Below, in pieces: positions 46,283 through 54,497 of a stretch of 64,000 bases of DNA. The number at the start of each line of letters is the position of its first letter. The first letter of the stretch is position 1. The notes beneath the pieces are model-generated. The model made no database searches, was not told the origin of the DNA, and saw only the letters and a program-made list of their open reading frames with translations. A program made the translations under genes and the position numbers. The stretch is from Bacillus sp. FJAT-22090 (GTDB taxonomy: Bacteria > Bacillota > Bacilli > Bacillales_A > Planococcaceae). Where the stretch lies: positions 124,001-188,000 of the forward strand of contig NZ_VEBK01000002.1 of NCBI RefSeq assembly GCF_007676755.1, read 5' to 3'.

Positions 46283-47728
46283 TTAGTTCGCCTCCTTTAA
46301 TTTATCATAGTCCTCTTTGTACATCCATTTGAAGCCACCTGTCGTTTTTCTTTTCCCATTAACATATCTAGAAATCGTTGAATCAGATAAGCCTTCAATT
46401 TTAGATGCTTCTGCAAGACTCTCATATACACAGATAAAGCCATAGTCCATCGTTAGCTTTACCACCTTTTTCCTCATTGTCTTTGCTCCATTAGCTACAG
46501 TCATTGTTTTATCATATTTACATAAACCTATTTCATTACCCCTTTTCAAGTATTTTATGACAGTAGTGAGCGATAGACTGGTCTCATTAGCTATTCTTTT
46601 CGTAATCGTATTCCCTTCATTCCAAATTTCACATACAGTCTTCATTAGGTTTCTTTCTGCTTTTGTTTTTAACTCCTCCCAATCAACACTTTTTATTTCG
46701 AGTATGCTAAACAAATCACTTTCTTCAACACTGTTTTTAATATACTCAAAATCAGAGACTCTAGCGTCTAATCTAAGATAATGATAAACTCCATTACTTA
46801 TTGCTAGTTCATATTTAAATAAGTCATTCTCAATCTCTTCTTCTAATGTTCTACCACCTAAATCTTTAAAACCTCTTTGATAGTGTTGTAAGCCATGTGC
46901 TTCAATTATTAACTTATATTTCGGCAAATAAAAATCATATCTTTTATTTTGAGACCACTTCAAAGGTTTATCATGGTTAAAGTCTATTTTTAATTGTTTC
47001 AATAAATGATATATTATTTTCTCTGGGTACGATACACCATCTGCGCATCCCTTACAATATAAAAAATTGTTTTTAATTGTGTATATTGCCTTGTTTTTTA
47101 TGTGTCCTCCACAACATGAACATTTCCAGTCTGCTTTCTTAGTACTCCATTGAGTATATTTATATCCATCTACTTTAAATAGCAACAGTTTTGCCTTTTC
47201 TGGATTAGTAGTCCACATGTCGTTGAAACCTGCCAATACTTCACTTCCATTGCATATAGCACAGCCAGAACCGTGCCCATTCCTACTATTTACACTGGCT
47301 TTCCATCCGTGGTCAGAGAACTTGCTACATTGCCACCAAACTTTTTTGTTGCTATTAACAGCCGTATTGTTTGGAGTAAGTTCACCATTTAATGTTGGAT
47401 GCCACTGTGCTGCCAGTTCTGGGTTATTCATAGCTAAAGAGTTTTTGTCAGTAGTAACTCTTCCATTGCAATAAGGACAGTTGTTCCCTTTTTTCATTTC
47501 GCTTCCCACTCTGCAATATATAGCTGTACACCATTTGTGTTTATGATCCATACTACAAACCCACCAAACCCTTTTGCCACTTCCCTTAGTAACCTGATAA
47601 ACATCCAGTCCCAACTTTTCATTCTTTTCAAAATCCCATTCTTCAAACAAATCTGGTCGATGTCTAAGCATTGCGTTATCTTTCAGTACAACACTCTCAT
47701 CAAACACAGGTCTCTCTTTCTCACACAT
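46283..47728 (-). CDS. Zinc-ribbon/VSR-like homing endonuclease
   Basis: 481 aa. Residues 1-215 hold several treble-clef zinc motifs (CSMDHKHKWCT; CPYCNG; WWQCSKFSDHGW; CAICNG; CSCCGGH). A VSR-like nuclease follows (EKIIYHLLKQLKIDF, then RYDFYLPKYKLIIEAHGLQHY), matching the EDxHD-type homing endonucleases such as I-Bth0305I. The C-terminus has NUMOD-type helix-turn-helix repeats (VCIYESLAEASKIEGLSDSTISRYVNGKRKT). It directly abuts the polymerase gene and supplies its ribosome site. Confidence 0.82.
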   Translation of the reverse strand: MCEKERPVFDESVVLKDNAMLRHRPDLFEEWDFEKNEKLGLDVYQVTKGSGKRVWWVCSMDHKHKWCTAIYCRVGSEMKKGNNCPYCNGRVTTDKNSLAMNNPELAAQWHPTLNGELTPNNTAVNSNKKVWWQCSKFSDHGWKASVNSRNGHGSGCAICNGSEVLAGFNDMWTTNPEKAKLLLFKVDGYKYTQWSTKKADWKCSCCGGHIKNKAIYTIKNNFLYCKGCADGVSYPEKIIYHLLKQLKIDFNHDKPLKWSQNKRYDFYLPKYKLIIEAHGLQHYQRGFKDLGGRTLEEEIENDLFKYELAISNGVYHYLRLDARVSDFEYIKNSVEESDLFSILEIKSVDWEELKTKAERNLMKTVCEIWNEGNTITKRIANETSLSLTTVIKYLKRGNEIGLCKYDKTMTVANGAKTMRKKVVKLTMDYGFICVYESLAEASKIEGLSDSTISRYVNGKRKTTGGFKWMYKEDYDKLKEAN

Positions 47729-47790
47729 TCTCTCTCCTCCTTATATAGTAAAAAGAGCACAAACAATTTCACTTGTTCATACTCTAATAA

Positions 47791-47814
47791 TATTCTAATA
47801 ATTTACTTATGTCA
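47791..47814 (-). promoter_or_regulatory. Phage intergenic element, near-full match
   Basis: TGACATAAGTAAATTATTAGAAT on the minus strand, 63 nt before the endonuclease gene. Confidence 0.6.
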
Positions 47815-47833
47815 ATCAATCTGACTAGCATTC

Positions 47834-47867
47834 TTTCATTCGATAAAACCTAAATTTCATTCGATAA
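47834..47867. repeat. Direct repeat TTTCATTCGATAA with 21-bp period
   Basis: The 13-mer TTTCATTCGATAA occurs at 47834-47846 and 47855-47867, start to start 21 bp, i.e. two helical turns on one DNA face. It lies in the 209-bp gene-free spacer upstream of the polymerase region. A regulator or origin-binding site is possible. The rest of the spacer is very AT-rich with no other recognisable feature. Confidence 0.55.
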
Positions 47868-47937
47868 TTAGTGTATATTAATACTTTATTCATGTATAAA
47901 TGATTGTTTATATACAGTTTATTATATATTTATTATG

Positions 47938-48489
47938 CTAAATCCAATCAATGGTTGGTTTATCTGTATTCCCCTTTTCCCATACGAACCATGCAAACGC
48001 CAATACTCCACTTTTTCCTTTTTTATCTGAATCTGGTTCATAAAAAGTAAGTCTTTTAGAGAACACATAAACGTTCTTAGGTGGATACTTTTCAAAAAAC
48101 ACTTTACGTTTTTGTCCTTCTAGGAAGTTAAGCTTCAATAATAGAGCTACTTTTCCACTTGATGATTCTAGTCCCTTTTCTACAAATTCAAGTGCCTGAT
48201 TATATGGTGGATTTGTAATAATATTTTCAGCTTTAATATTGTGATCACTGATAAAATCTAATGTACCCTCTCCATAGCCACGATCAATTTTATCAGTAGA
48301 GTATACTTCAAATCCGTTTTCTTTTAATACTTTACTTATTGCTCCATCGCCACAAGCACATTCCCAAACGTTACCTGTAAAGCTTTCTTTCTCTAATAAT
48401 GATAATACTGCATGAGAAGGAGTTGCGTAAAAGTCGTTCGCTTCCCGTTGTCCAGTGTTCTTATTTCCTGCTAATGCGTTTGACTTCAT
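47938..48489 (-). CDS. Orphan DNA adenine methyltransferase-like protein
   Basis: 183 aa. NDFYATPSHAVLSLLEK and VWECACGDGAISKVL form the SAM-binding motif I region. IITNPPYNQALEFVEKG is the NPPY catalytic motif of N6-adenine methyltransferases. It is short, lacks a target-recognition domain, and has no restriction partner nearby. It may modify phage DNA or may be a phage accessory methylase of unknown target. Confidence 0.82.
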   Translation of the reverse strand: MKSNALAGNKNTGQREANDFYATPSHAVLSLLEKESFTGNVWECACGDGAISKVLKENGFEVYSTDKIDRGYGEGTLDFISDHNIKAENIITNPPYNQALEFVEKGLESSSGKVALLLKLNFLEGQKRKVFFEKYPPKNVYVFSKRLTFYEPDSDKKGKSGVLAFAWFVWEKGNTDKPTIDWI

Positions 48490-48501
48490 TATTTATCCCC
48501 C

Positions 48502-48524
48502 ATTTTAATAATTCATTTATGTTA
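48502..48524 (-). promoter_or_regulatory. Phage intergenic element
   Basis: TAACATAAATGAATTATTAAAAT on the minus strand, 13 nt before the methyltransferase start. Confidence 0.5.
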
Positions 48525-48528
48525 TATT

Positions 48529-50244
48529 TTAAAATACAAACCTAGCAGTATCCTTAACCTCAACCACTTCAAACGCTTCAATTATAAACTGTGGTTCTGT
48601 ATTCCCTCTATAACTGTTGATACCAGTACGTCCAACAACGTTTAAAATCGCTGTTTTATTTTTTGACCTTAATTGAATCAATTCCTCTGCATCATTGAAC
48701 ATTGCATAAGAAACACCTGAATGGCTGAACTTAATCATCGTCTGTTCCTTGCCCATTAATGTAGAATCGCCTAAGTTGATTTCTAACTTCTCTACAGCAA
48801 ATGTAGGAGGCTCAATCCCTTTCCCCCATATATGAGAATAGCGTTCTATGTCATTCACAAAGCTACTAGTAAGCGATTTCCCAGGCAATATTAAATCAAC
48901 TAGATAATTTTCATCTACTTCTACATCTTTTAATGCTTCGTTAATGCTTTCATCAAGTAGTGTGAAGTTTTTTATATCAATCTTTAATCCAGAAGCACCT
49001 TGATGTCCTTCAACTGCTTCAAACAACTGCAAGCCTTGAAGGAAATCCTTCGTATTCTCCATTAATCTATCATATCCACGCATTGATCCAACTAGTTGCT
49101 TGTGATCATCTTCATTCTTTCTAAGAATTAATGTGGGCTTCTTATACTTTCCAACAAGAAACGATGCGATATAACCACTCATATTCATTTCAAAGTCGCC
49201 TTCGATTTCAAGAATCATAAACGTGTTCTCATACAGCTTTTCATTTTCTATCTTCTCGCTTAACTCTGGAATCAGCTTTTCTTTTATCCGTCTTTGTTTA
49301 GCGTACATGTTGTTGCATATTCTTGTAATCCGTCTTGCCCAACTCTCAGACTTATCAGCTTTGCGAAGTTTTGGGTTGATAGTAACCTCTTGATGTCCTA
49401 ACAAAGCCATAAATAATTCATCTAATTCCTCTGTTGAAGCCATTCTCAAGTAGGCGTTTATCTTAGGATTACACTTGAATGATAGAACACTAGGAGTTAA
49501 TTCAACACCATCATCTACATTTTCTTTAATGATTTCATGGAGGAATTCATTTTTAACATTACTTAACCCTTTTGTGATTAACCATTTAGTTTCTTTAGAT
49601 GATAACTGCATAGCGTCTCCAACCATTCCAAAAGCTACTAAATCCAAATAGTCATCTGCATAATTTAATCCTAGCTTTTTATCTAGTACTTGAATGAATT
49701 TGAACACAATTCCAGCACCACTTAACCATTTGTTCGGGTATTCATCTAATTGATTATTAACTGTAACAGCATGTTCTGAATACTGTGGTGCTTCATGGTG
49801 ATCTAATATGAGCAAGTCAATTCCCTTTTCATGTAGAGCTTGGTGGATTTCGTACTCATTACTTCCTGCATCTGGAACAATAAATAAAGCTGTATCATCA
49901 GGAATTAAATCCACGTCAATTCCATGTTTCTTCTTAGGTGTATGATTTGACCAACTAATGCTGATATTAGGAAAGACTCGCTTCAAATAGTTTATTAGAA
50001 TAGCAGACGATGTAAATCCGTCTAAATCTTTATCTATCTGAACATGAATGTGCCAACCTTTATTGACATGCTTCAGTAATAATTCAATAGCTTTTTCTAT
50101 GTCGCCCAGTTGTAATGGTGAATATTCATACTTAGTGGGCTTGATAAACCACTCAATATCTTCTGGACTAATATTTCTGTTTGAGAAGATTGTTTTAATT
50201 GGCTTAAACACGTTTACATTCTCTTTATTTATTAGCTTGTACAA
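48529..50244 (-). CDS. yorK: RecJ-like single-strand DNA exonuclease, YorK-like
   Basis: 571-aa DHH-family nuclease. DKDLDGFTSSAILINYL and DAGSNEYE with DLLILDHHEAPQY are motifs I-III with the metal-binding Asp/His residues. VAFGMVGDAMQL is motif IV. The DHHA1 region near GSMRGYDRLMENTKDF and EGHQGASGLKI includes the GGH-like motif (EGHQGASG). Degrades ssDNA 5'-3' in replication or recombination. Same position as SP-beta YorK. Confidence 0.92.
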   Translation of the reverse strand: MYKLINKENVNVFKPIKTIFSNRNISPEDIEWFIKPTKYEYSPLQLGDIEKAIELLLKHVNKGWHIHVQIDKDLDGFTSSAILINYLKRVFPNISISWSNHTPKKKHGIDVDLIPDDTALFIVPDAGSNEYEIHQALHEKGIDLLILDHHEAPQYSEHAVTVNNQLDEYPNKWLSGAGIVFKFIQVLDKKLGLNYADDYLDLVAFGMVGDAMQLSSKETKWLITKGLSNVKNEFLHEIIKENVDDGVELTPSVLSFKCNPKINAYLRMASTEELDELFMALLGHQEVTINPKLRKADKSESWARRITRICNNMYAKQRRIKEKLIPELSEKIENEKLYENTFMILEIEGDFEMNMSGYIASFLVGKYKKPTLILRKNEDDHKQLVGSMRGYDRLMENTKDFLQGLQLFEAVEGHQGASGLKIDIKNFTLLDESINEALKDVEVDENYLVDLILPGKSLTSSFVNDIERYSHIWGKGIEPPTFAVEKLEINLGDSTLMGKEQTMIKFSHSGVSYAMFNDAEELIQLRSKNKTAILNVVGRTGINSYRGNTEPQFIIEAFEVVEVKDTARFVF

Positions 50245-50261
50245 ATAATCTCCCCTTTTTA

Positions 50262-50280
50262 ATTATAATAATTTATTTAT
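50262..50280 (-). promoter_or_regulatory. Phage intergenic element, 5' end degenerate
   Basis: ATAAATAAATTATTATAAT on the minus strand, 18 nt before the RecJ-like gene. Confidence 0.5.
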
Positions 50281-50289
50281 AAAGCTGTT

Positions 50290-50469
50290 TTAAATTTTAA
50301 TGTTAATGCTTTCGCTAGTGCTTGCTGCTTTTATTTCTTGTTCTACTTCTTGTTCGTCTTCTATGAAAGTAGTAGGGCGCTCCCCATTATTGAATACATA
50401 TTGGACTATTAACATTCCTAAAAACATTCCTAGAGCTAATCCTAAAATAATACTGATAAACATCGTCAT
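50290..50469 (-). CDS. 59-aa single-pass membrane protein
   Basis: MTMFISIILGLALGMFLGML is an N-terminal helix, followed by an acidic cytoplasmic or external tail (FIEDEQEVEQEIKAAS). GGGAGTG precedes the ATG. Unknown. Confidence 0.6.
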   Translation of the reverse strand: MTMFISIILGLALGMFLGMLIVQYVFNNGERPTTFIEDEQEVEQEIKAASTSESINIKI

Positions 50470-50487
50470 TTAATGTCACTCCCTTTT

Positions 50488-50510
50488 ATTATAATAATTG
50501 ATTTATGTTA
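50488..50510 (-). promoter_or_regulatory. Phage intergenic element
   Basis: TAACATAAATCAATTATTATAAT on the minus strand, 19 nt before the 59-aa membrane protein gene. Confidence 0.6.
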
Positions 50511-50681
50511 TATATCTAAATAGCTGATCACAGGTATATTCTTAAAACGTGCTAAATCAAACAGCATATCTAACTTCTCTTTCTCATACTCTTTCGGCAC
50601 ATTTGTCACTGTTAAAACTTTTGAATCAGCTCTCGAATACTTACCTTCAAACTTAATTCCACCTAATTGAACACTATTCAT
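50508..50681 (-). CDS. 57-aa phage protein
   Basis: MNSVQLGGIKFEGKYSRADS to PVISYLDI. AAAGGAAG 7 nt upstream fixes this start. Longer in-frame readings would run deep into the previous gene. Overlaps that gene by 8 nt. Unknown. Confidence 0.62.
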   Translation of the reverse strand: MNSVQLGGIKFEGKYSRADSKVLTVTNVPKEYEKEKLDMLFDLARFKNIPVISYLDI

Positions 50682-51060
50682 TTTCATTCTTCCTTTCTTC
50701 ATAACACTCATCGCACATTTCCATTTCGAACTCTTCTCTGTAATCAACGTCCCATTCGTCTGCTCTGTAACTCTCTTCGCATTGATCACAAGTTGTTTTT
50801 AAATAATATAGAGGATTGAATCCACTCCATGTTTCGCCTAGATGCTGAGATACTTCTTCTATCGCTTCAGAGGAAATGTCTAATTTTTGGATATCTCCGT
50901 CATCTATTGTTCCGTATACTTCGCTATGCTTGCCTAAGACCTCGCCAAAATAAGCTTCACTACCAATTGCTTTAGCTACTTCTTCTTCTGTGGCTACAAA
51001 CAGACCTTTTAAATCTCCGCTTCTTCCGCAATCCCAATAGAACTTATATAAGAATTTCAT
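50674..51060 (-). CDS. Acidic zinc-finger phage protein
   Basis: 128 aa, MKFLYKFYWDCGRSGDLKG, with a C-terminal CDQCEES and CDECYEER, two CxxC pairs for zinc. Strongly acidic. The N-terminal half has an alpha/beta pattern with VATEEEVAKAIGSEAYFG. Unknown function. Confidence 0.7.
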   Translation of the reverse strand: MKFLYKFYWDCGRSGDLKGLFVATEEEVAKAIGSEAYFGEVLGKHSEVYGTIDDGDIQKLDISSEAIEEVSQHLGETWSGFNPLYYLKTTCDQCEESYRADEWDVDYREEFEMEMCDECYEERKNENE

Positions 51061-51106
51061 ATACTACCTCCATTTAAATAATTTATTATCGTTTAAAATG
51101 TTCGTT

Positions 51107-51274
51107 TTATCCGTTCTTGTTTTCCTTGTTTTTCATAAACTCTATAAAAAAGTAACTAGCTGCAAATATCATTCCAATACACTGTTGAAACACTGTTGGC
51201 TCTAGGACTCCAAAAGCAGTAACTGAAAACATGAACAAAAACCAGAGAGCAAAGGCTAAATCAACATATTTCAT
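51107..51274 (-). CDS. 55-aa two-helix membrane protein
   Basis: MKYVDLAFALWFLFMFSVTA, loop with Pro, CIGMIFAASYFFIEF, basic tail NKENKNG. Ribosome site GGAGTG. Unknown. Confidence 0.6.
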   Translation of the reverse strand: MKYVDLAFALWFLFMFSVTAFGVLEPTVFQQCIGMIFAASYFFIEFMKNKENKNG

Positions 51275-51306
51275 GAAAACACTCCTTTTCGTGTAAAATT
51301 CATTTT

Positions 51307-51534
51307 TTATTCGATGTTAAAACTACTTATTCTACCTAAGACTTCATAAGGTTGAACGACTCTTTCGTCTGCATCACAATCGACCATAAATGTTTTTATA
51401 CTTTCAATATCTTCTGCTTGCTCTATTAACCACTTAAGTTCACTGATACTAAAATGACACTGAGGAATATCATGTCTGTCTCTGAAATCCGTGTTAATAA
51501 TTGCTTTCAAATGCTTCAGCCTTTGTTTATCCAT
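51307..51534 (-). CDS. Small helical phage protein
   Basis: 75 aa starting MDKQRLKHLKAIINTDF, fixed by AAAAGGAGAG upstream. A longer frame to 51612 would overlap the next gene. SISELKWLIEQAEDIE is a helix pair. Unknown. Confidence 0.62.
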   Translation of the reverse strand: MDKQRLKHLKAIINTDFRDRHDIPQCHFSISELKWLIEQAEDIESIKTFMVDCDADERVVQPYEVLGRISSFNIE

Positions 51535-51574
51535 TTGTTTTTCTCTCCTTTTGGGATTGGGTTCAGTTCTTATT

Positions 51575-51742
51575 TTAAAATCCAATCTTAATTGCCATAT
51601 AAGCCAATCCAATTGTAATCAGCACACCGAACAACGCTGACCAGAAACTATAATTGTCTTCTTTCGGTTGTCCATGTTTCGCTAAGTTGACTCCTACATT
51701 CAAAACTCCTAAAATAACTATTGCTAAAAACCATCCGTTCAT
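51575..51742 (-). CDS. 55-aa two-helix membrane protein
   Basis: MNGWFLAIVILGVLNVGVNL, charged loop (KHGQPKEDN), then FWSALFGVLITIGLAYMAI. Ribosome site AATAGGAG. One of at least eight tiny membrane proteins in the phage region. Confidence 0.6.
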   Translation of the reverse strand: MNGWFLAIVILGVLNVGVNLAKHGQPKEDNYSFWSALFGVLITIGLAYMAIKIGF

Positions 51743-51754
51743 ATTATCATTCTC

Positions 51755-52873
51755 CTATTCTATATTTAATATCTCTTGTTTCTCTTTCATAAGACGCATC
51801 AACACTTCTTTACCTCGATCACTTGGAGATTCCTTATAGCCAATCAGTCCATGTAAGTCCCATGTAGTGAACACTCTCACATACTTACTAAATCGTCTTC
51901 CCATTTCTAAAATTTTAGCTGCGTATCTCAAAGCTTCATCACTTTTAGGGTCTTCGTACATCTTGTCCATACAGATAATAACTTCATCTATATCCAATTC
52001 TAGCAACATATCAATCTGATTCTGACTAATATTCTTACCACTTAAAGCTGTTGTAAAATTGTTTTCATGTCCAAACATGGTAGCACACTGCATTACTGAC
52101 TTCTCAGACTCAAATATTGCTACCTTTTTCATCCGTTTTATGTTCTCTTTGTTCTGATATAAGCCATACAAATTGCTGTAAGAAGGGTGATTATAAAGCG
52201 TATCTTGCACTTTTACAGGAATATATTTATATCCATTTTCAATCTTCCAAGCATCTAAGTTACGCATCTTGATTCCTACAATTTTTCCATTCGAATGAAA
52301 ACGATGCGGAACGATTACTGCATTTTCTTTATCGTAAAACTTAACCTCATATGCATTTAATACCTCAAGACTTATCCCATCGTTGTAAAAACTTTCATGA
52401 TGTCTTTTGCTGAACACTTCAAGTATCTTATCGCTATGAAAAGTTGGCTCAGACAGTTCTACTTTCTTCCTTTTTGATAATTTATTCATCCAATCAAGCT
52501 CTTCATTGCGTTTAGGCTCATCTGGAATCAAGAAACCCTGTCCAAATATGTTCTTACTTTTACCTGTTTTACTAGCTACAAATTCAATGATTTGAGGAAA
52601 TCGTATTTCTTTTCCTCTTAGATTAAATACCTTCTCGACTAGGTTATAAATATTAAAACTACAGCCACACTCCGTAAAGCAATGGAATGAATATTTAGAA
52701 GGCTTATAGTAAAGCTTGTGACTGCCACCGCTATGATTGTGACAAATTGTGTTTGTGATTAATTCATCTCTGTTTACATTGTAATGGATATGTTCTGCGC
52801 CTAATTCTGTAAGCAACAACTTGATGTCATCAACAGAAAGGCTCTCTTTTAGTTCATCAGCATCATGTCTCAC
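51755..52873 (-). CDS. yorJ: DnaG-like primase, YorJ-like
   Basis: 372 aa. N-terminal zinc-binding region with CHNHSGGSHKLYYKPSK and FHCFTECGCSFNIYNLV (CHC2-type). The TOPRIM core has KVAIFESEKSVMQCATM (acidic motif) and DEVIICMDKMYEDPKSDEA (DxD-type motif). It primes lagging strands with the adjacent DnaB-like helicase. Its position between RecJ-like and helicase genes is that of SP-beta YorJ. Confidence 0.88.
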   Translation of the reverse strand: MRHDADELKESLSVDDIKLLLTELGAEHIHYNVNRDELITNTICHNHSGGSHKLYYKPSKYSFHCFTECGCSFNIYNLVEKVFNLRGKEIRFPQIIEFVASKTGKSKNIFGQGFLIPDEPKRNEELDWMNKLSKRKKVELSEPTFHSDKILEVFSKRHHESFYNDGISLEVLNAYEVKFYDKENAVIVPHRFHSNGKIVGIKMRNLDAWKIENGYKYIPVKVQDTLYNHPSYSNLYGLYQNKENIKRMKKVAIFESEKSVMQCATMFGHENNFTTALSGKNISQNQIDMLLELDIDEVIICMDKMYEDPKSDEALRYAAKILEMGRRFSKYVRVFTTWDLHGLIGYKESPSDRGKEVLMRLMKEKQEILNIE

Positions 52874-52891
52874 AGAATTATCGCTCCTTTC

Positions 52892-53535
52892 TTAGAAGCT
52901 ATAACCACTGCTTTGTGATTTGAATGCATTGGGTAACTCTTCTTTAGTTTCTTCATCAAATGATTCTGGAAGTTCATCGTATTCTTCAACACTTTCTTCA
53001 ACTTTTGCTAGCTCTTCTATTTCATCTTTTTCAATGTCGTCAAACTTAACGTCAAGAGGTTTAATGTTCGGTATAAGATTTCCTTTGTAATCCGTTACAA
53101 ATAGGTCTGTTACTTGCAAATTATCCATATTAAAATGAATGAAGATACGAACATTTTTCCAAGGATTGCCTCGGTTTTTATAAAAATTGATCGAGTGAGT
53201 TGGCATTAGTCCAAAGGATTCTTTGCTTCCAGAATTGTTGCTCATGATCGTTTCAATAATTGCTTCATCTTGTTTATTAATTGGAATCATAATAGCTCCA
53301 ATATCTACTTTTTGAGCAATTGATTTCGCACCAGAAAGTGATGAGTCGTCCATGTTTCCTTCTTCTTTGATGTTGTTGTTTAGCTGAGTGGAAGTAGTTA
53401 GGAAAACATTGTACTTGTTGGCTAACTCTTTTAATCTGATAGACATCTGTAATAGGATTTGATGCTCTTGAAGATTCCTTGCCCCTGCTTTTGCCATAGA
53501 GGAAAATATCTTCATTGATGTATGAATATAATCAT
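52892..53535 (-). CDS. yorI: Replicative DnaB-like helicase, 3' exon
   Basis: Second exon, 644 nt, coding from the Walker B Asp (DYIHTSMKIFSSMAKAGARN) through QMSIRLKELANKYNVFLTTSTQLNNN (motif H3 with the sensor Gln) to a long acidic tail (residues with DEIEELAKVEESVEEYDELP). The exon boundary is set at 53535 because the intron ends in G at 53536 and joining to T at 54498 recreates a Tyr codon. The open stretch alone would start at an internal ATG at 53515 and lack Walker B. The spliced protein is 559 aa. Confidence 0.88.
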
Positions 53536-54497
53536 CATGTTATCCACTGTTTCCAATGGCACTGACTATTTCTTACTCTCATAATTGAGAGGAGTCCGTT
53601 TCGAGCTACGTATCAATAGTAGCCCTACTCTCAGTCTAACCTGAGATAGTCGATACAGGTTCTTTAGGTTTCCATGTTCGATATTTTATAACATCTCGAA
53701 CCGTAGCTACACCAATATTGTAAATCTTAGAGATTTTAGCATAAGAAGGAATCTCTTTGTATAAGGCTCTTATTTCCTCGGCTTTTTCAAAGTCTAACTT
53801 AACTCTGTTGGGTCTAATTTCAAAAACTTCAGGCATAATATATCCATATCTTGACCCGCACCAGATATTCATGAATGAGTAGTAATGAGTAAGAATTTCT
53901 TTATACTCTTCATAGATTTCAGAAGGCATTTTGCCATTTAAATATGCTCGTCTTATATAGACAATATCTTCGAAGTCTAAAACAGCATTTTTAAATTGTG
54001 CTCTCTCTGACGCAAATTTCTTTGTCTCTTCAGACCATGATGGATTTTCTCCCGAATAAAATAAATTGTAACCTTCTTCAACAGTGTTAAGTGCTTTAAT
54101 GTAGAAGTCTTCTCTATCTTTTGATTCAGTGTCTTCGCACTCTTCTAGAATTTCATAAATAAAATTATCCCAACCATACTGCCTAATGTCTCGATAAAAG
54201 CGCTTATGATATTCAGGCGAGTTAGGATTGAACGCTGACGACTTATGAGCATTGAATCTCTGCCGAGGATTAATAGTTTGCCCTACATATGATTTACCGT
54301 TTACTTTGTTGGTGAATTTATATATAGTAGCCACTTACAACACCTCCTTTACAGAAAGGTGAGGGAAAACCAAAGCTTCCCACGAGATTGCCATGCTATT
54401 AAAATATTTCTTTAATAGTTTAGGTTTCCTCGTTAGCCAATTTAATAATTGACCCCACTGATTAGTGGAAAGAACTCTAAGCGCACAACTTTTGTCT
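53536..54497 (-). mobile_element. Group I intron in the helicase gene
   Basis: 962 nt. P1: exon end AGCGT pairs with GCGCT (about 54480-54484) with the diagnostic U-G at the splice site. The core has AATTGGCTAACGAGGAAACC and GGCAATCTCGTGGGAAGC upstream of the ORF. P7: GACTAT (complement of 53646-53651) pairs with ATAGTC in AAGAAATAGTC (complement of 53564-53569). P8 is GGGCTAC...GTAGCTC. The last nucleotide is G. The ORF lies in the P6 region and its last codons form the 5' strand of P7, as in T4 td. Confidence 0.85.
53636..54334 (-). CDS. Intron-encoded GIY-YIG homing endonuclease
   Basis: 232 aa. N-terminal GIY-YIG domain: IYKFTNKVNGKSYVGQT, RQRFNAHKSS, and the catalytic Glu region YEILEECEDTESKDRE. 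The C-terminal half has DNA-binding helices (LDFEKAEEIRALYKEIPSYAKISKIYNIG). GTG start with AAAGGAGGTG upstream. It would cut intronless helicase alleles and drive intron spread. The stop codon falls within the intron core. Confidence 0.9.
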   Translation of the reverse strand: MATIYKFTNKVNGKSYVGQTINPRQRFNAHKSSAFNPNSPEYHKRFYRDIRQYGWDNFIYEILEECEDTESKDREDFYIKALNTVEEGYNLFYSGENPSWSEETKKFASERAQFKNAVLDFEDIVYIRRAYLNGKMPSEIYEEYKEILTHYYSFMNIWCGSRYGYIMPEVFEIRPNRVKLDFEKAEEIRALYKEIPSYAKISKIYNIGVATVRDVIKYRTWKPKEPVSTISG

